A stretch of 6,909 bases of DNA from an uncultured Anaerococcus sp. (GTDB lineage: Bacteria; Bacillota_A; Clostridia; Tissierellales; Peptoniphilaceae). Position 1 is the first letter of the stretch, and each line of letters begins with the position of its first letter. Location of the stretch: assembly GCA_902488555.1 (NCBI GenBank), contig CABTWT010000061.1:1-6909 (forward strand), read 5' to 3'. This document shows, one piece after another, positions 1 through 6,712 of the stretch. The notes under the pieces were generated by a model. It saw only the letters and a list, made by a program, of their open reading frames with translations. It made no database searches and was not told the origin of the DNA. Both the position numbers and the translations under genes were made by a program.

Positions 1-17
1 AAGTTTTGTCCATTTAA

Positions 18-45
18 TTTAAAATTTACATAGATTAATTATAAT
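18..45 (+). promoter_or_regulatory. Candidate sigma-A promoter of the phosphodiesterase gene
   Basis: A perfect -10 hexamer TATAAT lies at 40-45, about 40 bases before the start codon at 87. The best -35 is only TTTAAA at 18-23 with a 16-base spacer (4 of 6 matches to TTGACA), and there is no extended -10 TG. The surrounding DNA is very AT-rich, so a chance TATAAT is possible. The position, just upstream of a gene with a strong ribosome binding site, supports it modestly. Confidence 0.4.
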
Positions 46-86
46 GTTTGTGTACTAGTATTTCATTAAAATTTTAGGAGGAAAAT

Positions 87-803
87 ATGATAAATTTTGC
101 CCATAGGGGATTTAAAGGGAAGTACCCGGAAAATACTATGCTTGCTTTCAAAAAAGCTATCGAAGCGGGAGCAGATGGTATTGAATTTGATGTTCATCTA
201 TCAAAAGATGGAGAAATAGTTATAATCCATGACGAGACCTTGGAAAGGACTACTGATGGATCAGGTTTGGTTGGTGAGAAAACTTTGGCTCAGCTGAAAA
301 ACATTAATGCATCAAAGGGCTATCCAGATTTCCAGACTCAAAGAATATTGACCCTAAGCGAATATTTCGACTTTGTCAAAGATTATGGCATTATCACAAA
401 TATTGAACTTAAGACATCTATTATAGATTATCCAGACATCGAGGAGAAAGTTTATAAAGTAATCAAGGAATATAATATGGCTGAGAAGGTTATTATTTCT
501 TCCTTTAACCACAACTCATTAGTGAACTTTAAAAAGCTTGACCAAAACATAAAATGTGGAGTCCTTGAATCATCAAGGCTATTTGAGCCGTGGAAATATG
601 TGAAAAGTTTGGGTATGGAATACTACCACCCACTAAATTTTACAGTAACTAAGGAAGTTGCAGAAAAGTGTGCGGAAAATAGTGTTGGACTGAATATTTG
701 GTTTGGGATTTCAGATTACGATTATAGTGAGTATCTAGACTTGGATATAAGTGGTCTTATAACGGATTTTCCAGATGTAGTGGACAAACTCTTAAATGAT
801 TGA
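87..803 (+). CDS. ugpQ: Glycerophosphodiester phosphodiesterase, cytoplasmic (UgpQ/GlpQ type)
   Basis: This enzyme should hydrolyse glycerophosphodiesters to sn-glycerol 3-phosphate plus the free alcohol (choline, ethanolamine, glycerol and so on), using a TIM-barrel fold and a divalent metal. The 238-residue length matches the small single-domain bacterial forms. Family signatures are visible in order: HRG at residues 6-8, PENT at 14-17, EFDV at 33-36 (acidic metal ligands E33 and D35), HDE at 48-50 (H6 and H48 being the expected catalytic histidine pair), a later acidic ligand E107 in IELK, W205 in NIWF, and the C-terminal LITDFPD at 224-230. There is no signal peptide or membrane segment, so it acts in the cytosol on imported or internally released substrate. 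The ATG at 87 is fixed by AGGAGG at 76-81, five bases upstream. A Ugp-like ABC transporter follows on the same strand after a 211-base gap, suggesting joint function though perhaps separate transcription. The family call is firm; the symbol is by analogy with E. coli ugpQ. Confidence 0.93.
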   Translation: MINFAHRGFKGKYPENTMLAFKKAIEAGADGIEFDVHLSKDGEIVIIHDETLERTTDGSGLVGEKTLAQLKNINASKGYPDFQTQRILTLSEYFDFVKDYGIITNIELKTSIIDYPDIEEKVYKVIKEYNMAEKVIISSFNHNSLVNFKKLDQNIKCGVLESSRLFEPWKYVKSLGMEYYHPLNFTVTKEVAEKCAENSVGLNIWFGISDYDYSEYLDLDISGLITDFPDVVDKLLND

Positions 804-824
804 TTTTATATAAAAAACAATATT

Positions 825-840
825 AAGTTTATGTAAACTT
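825..840. repeat. Inverted repeat after the phosphodiesterase gene; possible operator or weak terminator
   Basis: AAGTTTA at 825-831 is the exact reverse complement of TAAACTT at 834-840, with only TG between them. Each arm has a single G or C, and no T-run follows directly, so it is a poor intrinsic terminator. The dyad size would suit a regulator binding site ahead of the transporter operon. No regulator gene is visible in the window to pair with it. Confidence 0.4.
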
Positions 841-933
841 TAGTTAAATTTATAGATCGGCTAATTTCCAAAAATAATTTTAGGGATAACATTTGCTATG
901 TAAAACATAACTAAGAAAAATTTAGTATTATTT

Positions 934-943
934 TACTTAAGTA
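934..943. repeat. Perfect 10-base palindrome TACTTAAGTA, possible operator
   Basis: The ten bases are exactly self-complementary and lie about 70 bases upstream of the binding-protein start codon, where a promoter or operator would be expected. The symmetry stops immediately outside the ten bases, and in DNA this AT-rich a palindrome of this length can arise by chance. I list it only as a candidate regulatory site. Confidence 0.25.
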
Positions 944-1014
944 TTACAGAAAGATTAATTATTTATTATACAAGCTCAATAAAATGGAATAGCATTAAAC
1001 ATTTAGGAGGACAT

Positions 1015-2388
1015 ATGTTCAATACAAAAAAAATCTTTGGCTTGGCATTATCAGTGTCAATGCTATTAGGGATCACAGCTTGTGGATCAAATAATAATCA
1101 AACTTCCACAACAAATCAAACAGCACAAACAGAAACTACAAAAGATAGTCAAACAGCTGAGGCTCCTACAGATAAGGCAGATGATACAAAGACAGAAGCT
1201 AATACTGATGATGGCAAGATCCATTTAACCTATTGGTATGCATGGAAGGATAAGATTGGTGAATCTAAAGAAGAGCTTGTAAAACAATTTAACGAATCTC
1301 AAGATAAAATCGTAGTAGATGCAGAATATCAAGGTTCATATGATGAGCTAGCAAGTAAAACTCAAGCTGCAAAAGCAGCTAATAATGCGCCAGAAATTTT
1401 TGAAGTAGAGATTGCAAATATGTACACAATGGCAAAAGGCGGCATGATTGAAAATCTATCACCTTTTGTCGATGACCAAGTAGATATAGATGACTTTAAT
1501 GAAGGTCTTATGCATGAAGCATATATAGATAATAATCTTTATGGATTGCCTTTTTATAGATCAACTCCGATTATGTATAAAAATGTAAGCATGCTTAAAG
1601 ATGCTGGACTTGATCCAGAAGGACCAAGAGATTGGAAAGAATTTAAAGAATATTCAGAAAAATTAAGAGATAAGGATAATAGCAAATACGCATTAACTTA
1701 TCAACTAGACCCTTGGTTCTTAGAAGCTTGGGTATATTCATCTGATGGATTTTATGCAAAAGATGGAAAAATTGGCTTTGACCAAGAAGGAACTAAAGCT
1801 CCAGCTAGATTTTTACAAGAACTAGCAGATGGAGATCTAATAAAAATAGCTCTAGGAGAACAAGCTGGTGAAACATGCAGACAAGATTTTGTAAATCAAA
1901 ATTCAGCTTTCTACTTTACATCAACAGCTAACTTAACTGAACTTATGCCACTGGCTAAAGAAAACGGCTTTGACTTGGATGTTTCATTTGTGCCAGGCAA
2001 TAAACATTACGCAGTTCCAACCGGTGGATGCAACATAGTAATGATAAGTGGTCTTGACAAGGAAAAACAAGATGCTACTTGGGAATTCCTGAAATTTATG
2101 ACTGCAACTGAACAAAACGTATTTGCTTCAGAATATACAGGCTACCTACCAACTAGATATTCTTCAATTGAAAGCGACAAAATCAAAAAACTTCACGAAG
2201 AAATCCCACAATATAAGGTTGCCTTTGATCAACTTGAATATGCTGAGGCCAGACCAATCGCAAAAGGTTGGCCAGAAATGGAAAAAATGCTTTATGAAGG
2301 TGTAACTAATACTACAACTCAAGGTGCAGATGTAGATCAAATTTATGATAATCTTCAAAAACAAGCACAATCAATCTTATCTTTTTAG
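1015..2388 (+). CDS. ugpB: ABC transporter substrate-binding lipoprotein, UgpB-like (solute-binding family 1)
   Basis: This is the extracellular capture component of the importer encoded downstream. Residues 1-22 form a lipoprotein signal peptide (KK at 5-6, hydrophobic core 7-20) ending in the lipobox ITAC, so Cys23 should be lipidated and anchor the protein to the outer face of the membrane. Residues 24-68 are a low-complexity linker rich in T, N, Q, D and K. The binding domain starts near IHLTYWYAW (69-77). Patterns I recall from E. coli UgpB are present: LPFYRSTPIMYKN (178-190), AGLDPEGP (197-204) followed by W207, STANL near 303-307, GGCNIVM near 337-343, GYLPT at 376-380 and AKGWPEM at 416-422. 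The length of 457 is normal for a lipoprotein of this family. The ATG is set by AGGAGG at 1005-1010, four bases upstream. Glycerol 3-phosphate or a glycerophosphodiester is the likely ligand given the flanking phosphodiesterases, but a sugar cannot be excluded because this family is dominated by sugar binders. Confidence 0.85.
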   Translation: MFNTKKIFGLALSVSMLLGITACGSNNNQTSTTNQTAQTETTKDSQTAEAPTDKADDTKTEANTDDGKIHLTYWYAWKDKIGESKEELVKQFNESQDKIVVDAEYQGSYDELASKTQAAKAANNAPEIFEVEIANMYTMAKGGMIENLSPFVDDQVDIDDFNEGLMHEAYIDNNLYGLPFYRSTPIMYKNVSMLKDAGLDPEGPRDWKEFKEYSEKLRDKDNSKYALTYQLDPWFLEAWVYSSDGFYAKDGKIGFDQEGTKAPARFLQELADGDLIKIALGEQAGETCRQDFVNQNSAFYFTSTANLTELMPLAKENGFDLDVSFVPGNKHYAVPTGGCNIVMISGLDKEKQDATWEFLKFMTATEQNVFASEYTGYLPTRYSSIESDKIKKLHEEIPQYKVAFDQLEYAEARPIAKGWPEMEKMLYEGVTNTTTQGADVDQIYDNLQKQAQSILSF

Positions 2389-2400
2389 TTAGGATATAAG

Positions 2401-3552
2401 ATGGCAAGTGTAAAATTAGAAAACATATATAAAAAATATGACGGCAACGAGAACTATTCTGTCAAGGATGTTTCTTTATACATCCCTGACGGATCTTTTG
2501 CTGTATTTGTAGGTCCTTCTGGTTGTGGTAAATCTACAACGTTGAGGATGATAGCAGGACTTGAAGATATATCCGATGGGAAAATATATATAGGAGATAG
2601 GTTAGTAAATAAAGTGGCTCCTGGTGATAGGAAAGTAGCTATGGTATTTCAAAACTACGCCTTATATCCAACAATGACAGTCCGTGAGAATATCGAGTTT
2701 GGGCTTATAAATAACAAGGTTGCAAAGGATGAAAGGGATAGGCTTATTAGAGAAATCAGCCAAATAGTATCTTTAGATGAATATATGGATAGACGTCCTT
2801 CCAATCTCTCTGGTGGACAAAGGCAAAGAGTTGCCCTAGCTCGTGCAATGGTTAAGAAACCAGATATTTTTATCCTGGATGAACCCCTATCTAACTTAGA
2901 TGCTAAGCTTAGAGTACAGATGAGATCAGAACTTAAGAGAATTCATGACAAGCTAGGCACAACATTTATCTATGTAACTCATGACCAAGTTGAAGCTATG
3001 AGTATGGGTACGCAAATTATTGTAATGAATAAAGGTGAAGTTATGCAAGATGCTAAGCCTTATGATGTTTACAATCATCCATCCAATGTGTTTACAGCTA
3101 AATTCATAGGTTCGCCTCCAATGAATATTATCAAACTTGATGAAAACACCAAAAACTACTATGAAGCAAATGTCGATAATATAAAATATATTGGATTTAG
3201 GCCAGAAGATGTAAAAATAGTAGAAAAACCTCATTATACGGATTCACTTTGCTTTATGGCAGATATTACAAATGTTGAGGCTCTAGGATCAGAAACTATC
3301 TATAATATAAAAAATAATTTGGGAGATTTTCAAATAAAATCTTATGATAAAAATGTTATCCACAAAGATCAGATTATTATAGAAGTAAAAAATGATAATA
3401 TAAAATATTTCGACGATAAGCAAAATCTCATCAGAGATGTAATTGGTAGAAGTAAAGATGAAATAATAACGAATCAAACAGAAAGGGGAGAAGAATTTGT
3501 CAATAGCAATCAAGCCCAAAGAAAAGATAAGCAAACCTATATCTCAAAGTAA
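2401..3552 (+). CDS. ugpC: ABC transporter ATP-binding protein, UgpC/MalK/MsmK type
   Basis: This cytoplasmic ATPase powers the importer, presumably as a homodimer under the two permeases. All nucleotide-binding motifs are intact: Walker A GPSGCGKST at 38-46, Q-loop glutamine 84 in VFQNYALYP, signature LSGGQRQR at 136-143, Walker B IFILDEP at 156-162 with catalytic E161, D-loop SNLD at 164-167 and switch H194 in VTHDQ. A C-terminal regulatory (TOBE/MOBE-like) domain follows, shown by GSPPMNII at 237-244 and IGFRPEDV at 264-271, typical of the CUT1 subfamily. It begins 12 bases after the binding-protein stop, with a short AGGA at 2391-2394, a weaker ribosome binding site than its neighbours have. 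The last 40 or so residues are a polar, charged tail that looks additional to the family core, and its final 56 bases overlap the next gene. A dedicated ATPase in the operon means this importer need not rely on a shared MsmX-like ATPase. Confidence 0.92.
   Translation: MASVKLENIYKKYDGNENYSVKDVSLYIPDGSFAVFVGPSGCGKSTTLRMIAGLEDISDGKIYIGDRLVNKVAPGDRKVAMVFQNYALYPTMTVRENIEFGLINNKVAKDERDRLIREISQIVSLDEYMDRRPSNLSGGQRQRVALARAMVKKPDIFILDEPLSNLDAKLRVQMRSELKRIHDKLGTTFIYVTHDQVEAMSMGTQIIVMNKGEVMQDAKPYDVYNHPSNVFTAKFIGSPPMNIIKLDENTKNYYEANVDNIKYIGFRPEDVKIVEKPHYTDSLCFMADITNVEALGSETIYNIKNNLGDFQIKSYDKNVIHKDQIIIEVKNDNIKYFDDKQNLIRDVIGRSKDEIITNQTERGEEFVNSNQAQRKDKQTYISK
3485..3490 (+). promoter_or_regulatory. Ribosome binding site GGGGAG that decides a TTG start
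   Basis: GGGGAG sits six bases before the TTG at 3497, inside the 3' end of the ATPase gene. No ATG in the permease frame lies nearby with comparable spacing to a Shine-Dalgarno sequence; the next methionine codon encodes residue 27, already in the first membrane segment. This makes TTG the best start and implies that ribosomes finishing the ATPase cross the permease start region. Confidence 0.6.
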
Positions 3553-4414
3553 GAGCAAAATCGCCCCTTATTTGATGATAGCTCCTGCTATGGTCGTTTT
3601 CATACTGTTCTCTTTTATACCAATATTTTATATGATTTTCCTATCTTTTCACGATTGGAATTTCATATCAGCAGATATGAACTTTGTAGGGATGAATAAT
3701 TTTAAGTTTCTTTTGGGGGATCCTAGATTTGCTCAAACTATGGGAAATACATTTCTATATACGGTATTAACTGTAGTTGGATTTCTTGTTTTTGGCTTGC
3801 TAATAGCTTTGGCTTTAAATAAAAACACAAAGATTCATTCCTTTATGCAAAGTGTTATTTTTGCTCCACATATTATATCCTTAGTATCAATCTCCATGCT
3901 TTGGCTATGGTTAATGGACTATGATTATGGTCTATTTAATTATTTGTTAGATAAGATTGGCCTGGGTCCTGTTAGTTTTCTCACTAATCCGGATGTAGTT
4001 ATGTATTCCCTAGCAGCGGTAAGTATTTGGAAGGGAGTTGGTTACTATTCATTAATATTTTTGTCAGGCTTACAAGCTATACCTAATGATATCTATGAAG
4101 CAGCAGCTTTAGATAATACTCCTTGGCACAGAAAACTATTTAAGATCACCTTGCCAATGCTTTCTCCCACTATATTTTTTGTGGGTATTACAAGTATCAT
4201 AGCTAGTTTTAAAGTTTTTGAAACCATCAGTATTATGACCCAGGGTGGTCCAATGAATGCTTCAAATACTATAGTTTACTACATTTATGAAACAGGATTT
4301 AAGTTTTTTAATATGGGACTTTCATCAGCTGCTGGGGTTATCCTCTTTGTGGTTATAGCAATTCTTACTTTGATTTACTTTAAGCTTATGGCTAAAAAAG
4401 TTTACTACAACTAA
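3497..4414 (+). CDS. ugpA: ABC transporter permease, UgpA/MalF/MsmF type (CUT1)
   Basis: This is one half of the membrane channel. The 305 residues start at a TTG codon (see the ribosome binding site at 3485-3490) with a polar, lysine-rich N-terminus, followed by about six membrane spans by eye: near 24-50, 83-107, 118-140, 165-190, 220-245 and 277-297. Family marks are IAPAM...F in span 1, the FVGMNNF motif at 63-69, and the cytoplasmic EAA loop beginning EAA at 201-203 and ending ITLP at 217-220, which docks onto the ATPase. MTQGGPMNAS at 247-256 is a typical CUT1 periplasmic-side motif. The usual glycine of the EAA loop is replaced by N207. The gene overlaps the ATPase gene by 56 bases in the +1 frame and ends nine bases before the next permease, arguing for coupled translation. 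Substrate is inferred from the neighbours. Confidence 0.88.
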   Translation: MSIAIKPKEKISKPISQSKSKIAPYLMIAPAMVVFILFSFIPIFYMIFLSFHDWNFISADMNFVGMNNFKFLLGDPRFAQTMGNTFLYTVLTVVGFLVFGLLIALALNKNTKIHSFMQSVIFAPHIISLVSISMLWLWLMDYDYGLFNYLLDKIGLGPVSFLTNPDVVMYSLAAVSIWKGVGYYSLIFLSGLQAIPNDIYEAAALDNTPWHRKLFKITLPMLSPTIFFVGITSIIASFKVFETISIMTQGGPMNASNTIVYYIYETGFKFFNMGLSSAAGVILFVVIAILTLIYFKLMAKKVYYN

Positions 4415-4423
4415 GGAGAATGT

Positions 4424-5251
4424 ATGAGAGAAGAAAGTATTTTAAGAAAAATATTAAGAATCATTGCCTTAATATTGGTTTCAATTATTTTCCTGGGTCC
4501 GTTTTTGTGGATGATATTCACATCATTTAAGCCTCTTGCAGAAGCTTTAAGATTGCCACCAACTTTTATTCCTGAAACTTGGATTCCACAAAATTATGCT
4601 GACGCTTGGCAATCTGGACCTTTTTTACACTACACAAAGAACTCTATAATTGTTACTTTATCGGTAGTTGCCCTACAATTATTAACAATCATTCCAGCAA
4701 GCTATGCTTTTGCTAAAATGGATTTTAAGTGTAAAAAGATTTTGTTTTCACTAATTCTTGTAACAATGATGATTCCAGCTCAGCTAATATTTTTGCCAGT
4801 CTACCTTATGTTTTCTAAGGTAAATTTGATTAATAGCTACTGGTCACTTATTTTACCATGGGCAAGCTCAGCATTTGGAATATTCTTGCTTCGTCAAAGG
4901 TTTATGCAAGTTCCTGATGAAATAATTGAGGCTGCAGTGTTGGACAATACACCTACTTGGAAGATTATTTATAAAATTATGCTCCCTCAAGCTAAAGGGA
5001 CAGTGATTACAATTGCACTATTTACGTTTATCTCTGAGTGGAACGATTACTTCTGGCCACTTGTAATGACAAGCAATGATGACATAAGAACTTTGCCACT
5101 AGGTGTATCAATGCTTAAATCGACCCTTGATGGCATACACTGGAATACAGTTATGGCCGGAAATGTTATCTTGATATTACCAATAGTAATTATTTACCTA
5201 TTTGCTCAAAAAGAAATTATAAAAGCTTTTACTTATAGCGGTATTAAATAG
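4424..5251 (+). CDS. ugpE: ABC transporter permease, UgpE/MalG/MsmG type (CUT1)
   Basis: This is the second membrane subunit, expected to pair with the product of 3497-4414. It has 275 residues and about six spans by eye, near 8-31, 73-97, 106-130, 138-157, 188-210 and 244-262. Recognisable marks are the first-span exit WMIFTSFKP (29-37), the LPPTFIPETW loop (44-53) followed by QNYADAW (56-62), RQRFMQVPDEIIEAA (157-171) leading into the EAA loop, which ends IMLP at 185-188, FISEWNDYFWPL at 202-213, and a terminal AFTYSGIK matching the usual ending of UgpE-type proteins. As in its partner, the EAA-loop glycine is an asparagine (N175, in LDNTP). The ATG is fixed by AAGGAG at 4413-4418, which overlaps the preceding stop codon, so translation is probably coupled. 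Confidence 0.9.
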   Translation: MREESILRKILRIIALILVSIIFLGPFLWMIFTSFKPLAEALRLPPTFIPETWIPQNYADAWQSGPFLHYTKNSIIVTLSVVALQLLTIIPASYAFAKMDFKCKKILFSLILVTMMIPAQLIFLPVYLMFSKVNLINSYWSLILPWASSAFGIFLLRQRFMQVPDEIIEAAVLDNTPTWKIIYKIMLPQAKGTVITIALFTFISEWNDYFWPLVMTSNDDIRTLPLGVSMLKSTLDGIHWNTVMAGNVILILPIVIIYLFAQKEIIKAFTYSGIK

Positions 5252-5260
5252 GAGATTAAT

Positions 5261-6526
5261 ATGAATACAACACCACTTTTTGTCATATCATTAGACGCAC
5301 TTGGATACCATGACGAGGATATTTATAAAGACCTTCCTTTTCTAAAGAGCATGAGGGAAAGAGGAACATGGATAAGAAGGCTTGAATCAGTATATCCAAC
5401 TTTAACATATGCTATTCATTCCACGATCGTAACTGGAAGATATCCATCAGAGCATGGAGTAGATAACAACCTTTTAGTTCAGCCAGAAAGACTTAATATG
5501 GACTGGTATTGGGATGAGGACTATGTATCTGGAGATACAATATTTAGGAAAGCCCACGAAAAGTCATATACTATATCAGCCTTTAGCTGGCCGGTCTCAG
5601 GCTTCTTACCCATTGAATACAATGTTCCTGAAGTGTGGACTTATGAAGATGAAGAATTTTTTGAGCATGTAAAAAGAAAAGGAAGCCCAGAGTTCATTGA
5701 AGAGCTTTACAATGAAATCGGAGAGCGCAATATAAATGATAGCCAAAAGATATCTGATGAATGGATGGCTAAGGCAGTAGCTTATACATTTGAAAAATAT
5801 CAACCAGATATTACTTTTCTTCATCTAATAGACGTTGACCACCAAAAACACGTTTATGGTGCAGGTCATTTTGCAGTAAAAGATGCAATTAAGGAATTAG
5901 ATGATAGACTTAGTCGTATGTTTGAAAAAATTGCAAAAGTTAAAAATCTTGATAAAATAAATATAATGCTTCTAAGTGACCATTCTCAAATAGACACAGC
6001 CTACCCTATTAGACTAAATAAGATGCTAGCTGATATGAATTTAGTGAAGGTAAATGAAGATGGAACTGTAAAAGAAGATTGGCAAGCATATTTCTTAACA
6101 TGTGGAGGATCAACAGCTCTTTATACAAAAGAGGATGACCCAAATCTTGTAGAACAGATAAAGGAAAGAGTAGAAAAGCTAGATATTGCTGGCATAGATC
6201 AAATATTTGACTCTGAGGGAATAAAGGAACTCAAATCAAGCAATAAGGCTAAGCTACGGATAGAAGCAAAAGAAGGTTATGCCTTTGAAGCTGATGCAAG
6301 AGAATTTATCACTAGCAGGGATTATACAGTAAGTGCTAGAGGAAATCATGGATTCTTGCCTACAAAAGAAAAGAATTTTGCAATTGGGATATTCGCTGGC
6401 CCGGCATTCAAAGAGGGTAAAATTATAGAAAAAGAAAAAATAATAAACATTGCACCGACTATAGATACCATTTATAATTTAGATATGAAAAATATGAGTG
6501 GAGAAGTTATTGACTGTTTAAGATAA
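5261..6526 (+). CDS. Alkaline-phosphatase-superfamily phosphodiesterase, NPP (type I phosphodiesterase) family
   Basis: A metal-dependent enzyme expected to hydrolyse phosphodiester, pyrophosphate or possibly phosphonate-type substrates. The two-metal site of the NPP family can be followed: D12 in VISLDALG (8-15), the nucleophile region YPTLTYAIHSTIVTGRYPS (45-63) with T49 aligned to the NPP catalytic threonine, D193 and H197 in DVDHQKH (191-197), D240-H241 in LLSDHSQ (237-243), and H363 in GNHGF (361-365). That full set suggests an active enzyme. There is no signal peptide or membrane segment, so unlike animal NPPs it should work in the cytosol, on imported substrate. Its ribosome binding site TAGGAG (5249-5254) overlaps the stop codon of the permease gene, and it is the last gene of the operon before a terminator. 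By context a glycerophosphodiester, for example glycerophosphocholine as in NPP6, is a reasonable substrate. Phosphonoacetate hydrolase and nucleotide-sugar or dinucleotide hydrolases belong to the same superfamily and cannot be ruled out. Confidence 0.85.
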   Translation: MNTTPLFVISLDALGYHDEDIYKDLPFLKSMRERGTWIRRLESVYPTLTYAIHSTIVTGRYPSEHGVDNNLLVQPERLNMDWYWDEDYVSGDTIFRKAHEKSYTISAFSWPVSGFLPIEYNVPEVWTYEDEEFFEHVKRKGSPEFIEELYNEIGERNINDSQKISDEWMAKAVAYTFEKYQPDITFLHLIDVDHQKHVYGAGHFAVKDAIKELDDRLSRMFEKIAKVKNLDKINIMLLSDHSQIDTAYPIRLNKMLADMNLVKVNEDGTVKEDWQAYFLTCGGSTALYTKEDDPNLVEQIKERVEKLDIAGIDQIFDSEGIKELKSSNKAKLRIEAKEGYAFEADAREFITSRDYTVSARGNHGFLPTKEKNFAIGIFAGPAFKEGKIIEKEKIINIAPTIDTIYNLDMKNMSGEVIDCLR

Positions 6527-6546
6527 TCTTTTTATAGTATTAGTAT

Positions 6547-6583
6547 AAAAGCCTGGCTAAAAAAATTAATAGCTGGGCTTTTT
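6547..6583 (+). terminator. Rho-independent terminator of the transporter operon
   Basis: A 13-base-pair stem joins 6547-6559 to 6570-6582 (AAAAGCCTGGCTA with TAGCTGGGCTTTT), with two adjacent G-U wobbles and an A-rich ten-base loop. It is followed by a short T-run ending at 6583. It begins 20 bases after the stop codon at 6526. The A-run on the left arm could also give some termination on the opposite strand. It insulates the operon from the promoters downstream. Confidence 0.88.
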
Positions 6584-6614
6584 AAATAACTATTACTAAA
6601 GAAATAAAAAAAGT

Positions 6615-6643
6615 TTGACATATTTAAAAACACGTAGTAACAT
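6615..6643 (+). promoter_or_regulatory. Tandem promoter P1 (rRNA-type)
   Basis: A perfect -35 TTGACA at 6615-6620 and a -10 TAACAT at 6638-6643 are separated by exactly 17 bases, with an A-run just upstream that could act as an UP element. The -10 is the weakest of the three tandem promoters. The bases GTAG directly before the -10 recur in P2. Confidence 0.72.
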
Positions 6644-6669
6644 ATTAACTACAGCAAATAAAAAAGCAT

Positions 6670-6698
6670 TTGACATGTTCTTTTGTATGTAGTATAAT
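6670..6698 (+). promoter_or_regulatory. Tandem promoter P2 (rRNA-type, perfect consensus)
   Basis: TTGACA at 6670-6675 and TATAAT at 6693-6698 are both perfect, with the optimal 17-base spacer and an A-run upstream. It lies 55 bases downstream of P1 and shares the context TTTGACAT and GTAGTA with it. A fully consensus promoter of this kind is typical of stable RNA operons. Confidence 0.88.
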
Positions 6699-6712
6699 AT
6701 ATTTAATGCCAC

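Larger units (their letters stand above)
804..1014. other. AT-rich intergenic region upstream of the transporter operon
   Basis: This 211-base gap contains no coding sequence that I can support. It holds three short inverted repeats (825-840, 897-909, 934-943) and the ribosome binding site AGGAGG at 1005-1010. I found no TTGACA/TATAAT pair with 16-18 spacing. TATTAT hexamers at 926-931 and 964-969 are possible -10 elements without a good -35, which may mean the promoter is weak or activator-dependent. Alternatively, transcription reads through from the gene at 87-803, since no strong terminator separates them. Confidence 0.6.

Noticed and set aside
825..840. Intrinsic terminator after the phosphodiesterase gene
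   Set aside because: The stem is almost all A-T pairs with a two-base gap and no T-run, so it does not meet the usual requirements; it is kept only as an inverted repeat.
832..847. Possible CcpA catabolite-response (cre) site in the intergenic gap
   Set aside because: TGTAAACTTTAGTTAA lacks the central CG and the 3' half of the cre consensus, so the match is no better than chance in AT-rich DNA.
2123..2305. Same-strand 60-codon open frame within the binding-protein gene
   Set aside because: It is fully nested in another frame of the UgpB-like gene, which is intact through this region with conserved motifs such as GYLPT.
2164..2370. Opposite-strand 68-codon open frame inside the binding-protein gene
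   Set aside because: It is antisense to a clearly coding region, has no ribosome binding site that I could see, and its product is a low-complexity F/I/K-rich sequence with no family resemblance.
2953..3534. Two opposite-strand open frames (93 and 81 codons) inside the ATPase gene
   Set aside because: They are complementary shadows of a well-conserved ATPase, rich in F, I and Y as expected from reading AT-rich coding DNA backwards.
5606..5824. Opposite-strand 72-codon open frame in the NPP-type gene
   Set aside because: It is antisense to conserved enzyme sequence, with no start signal or recognisable product.
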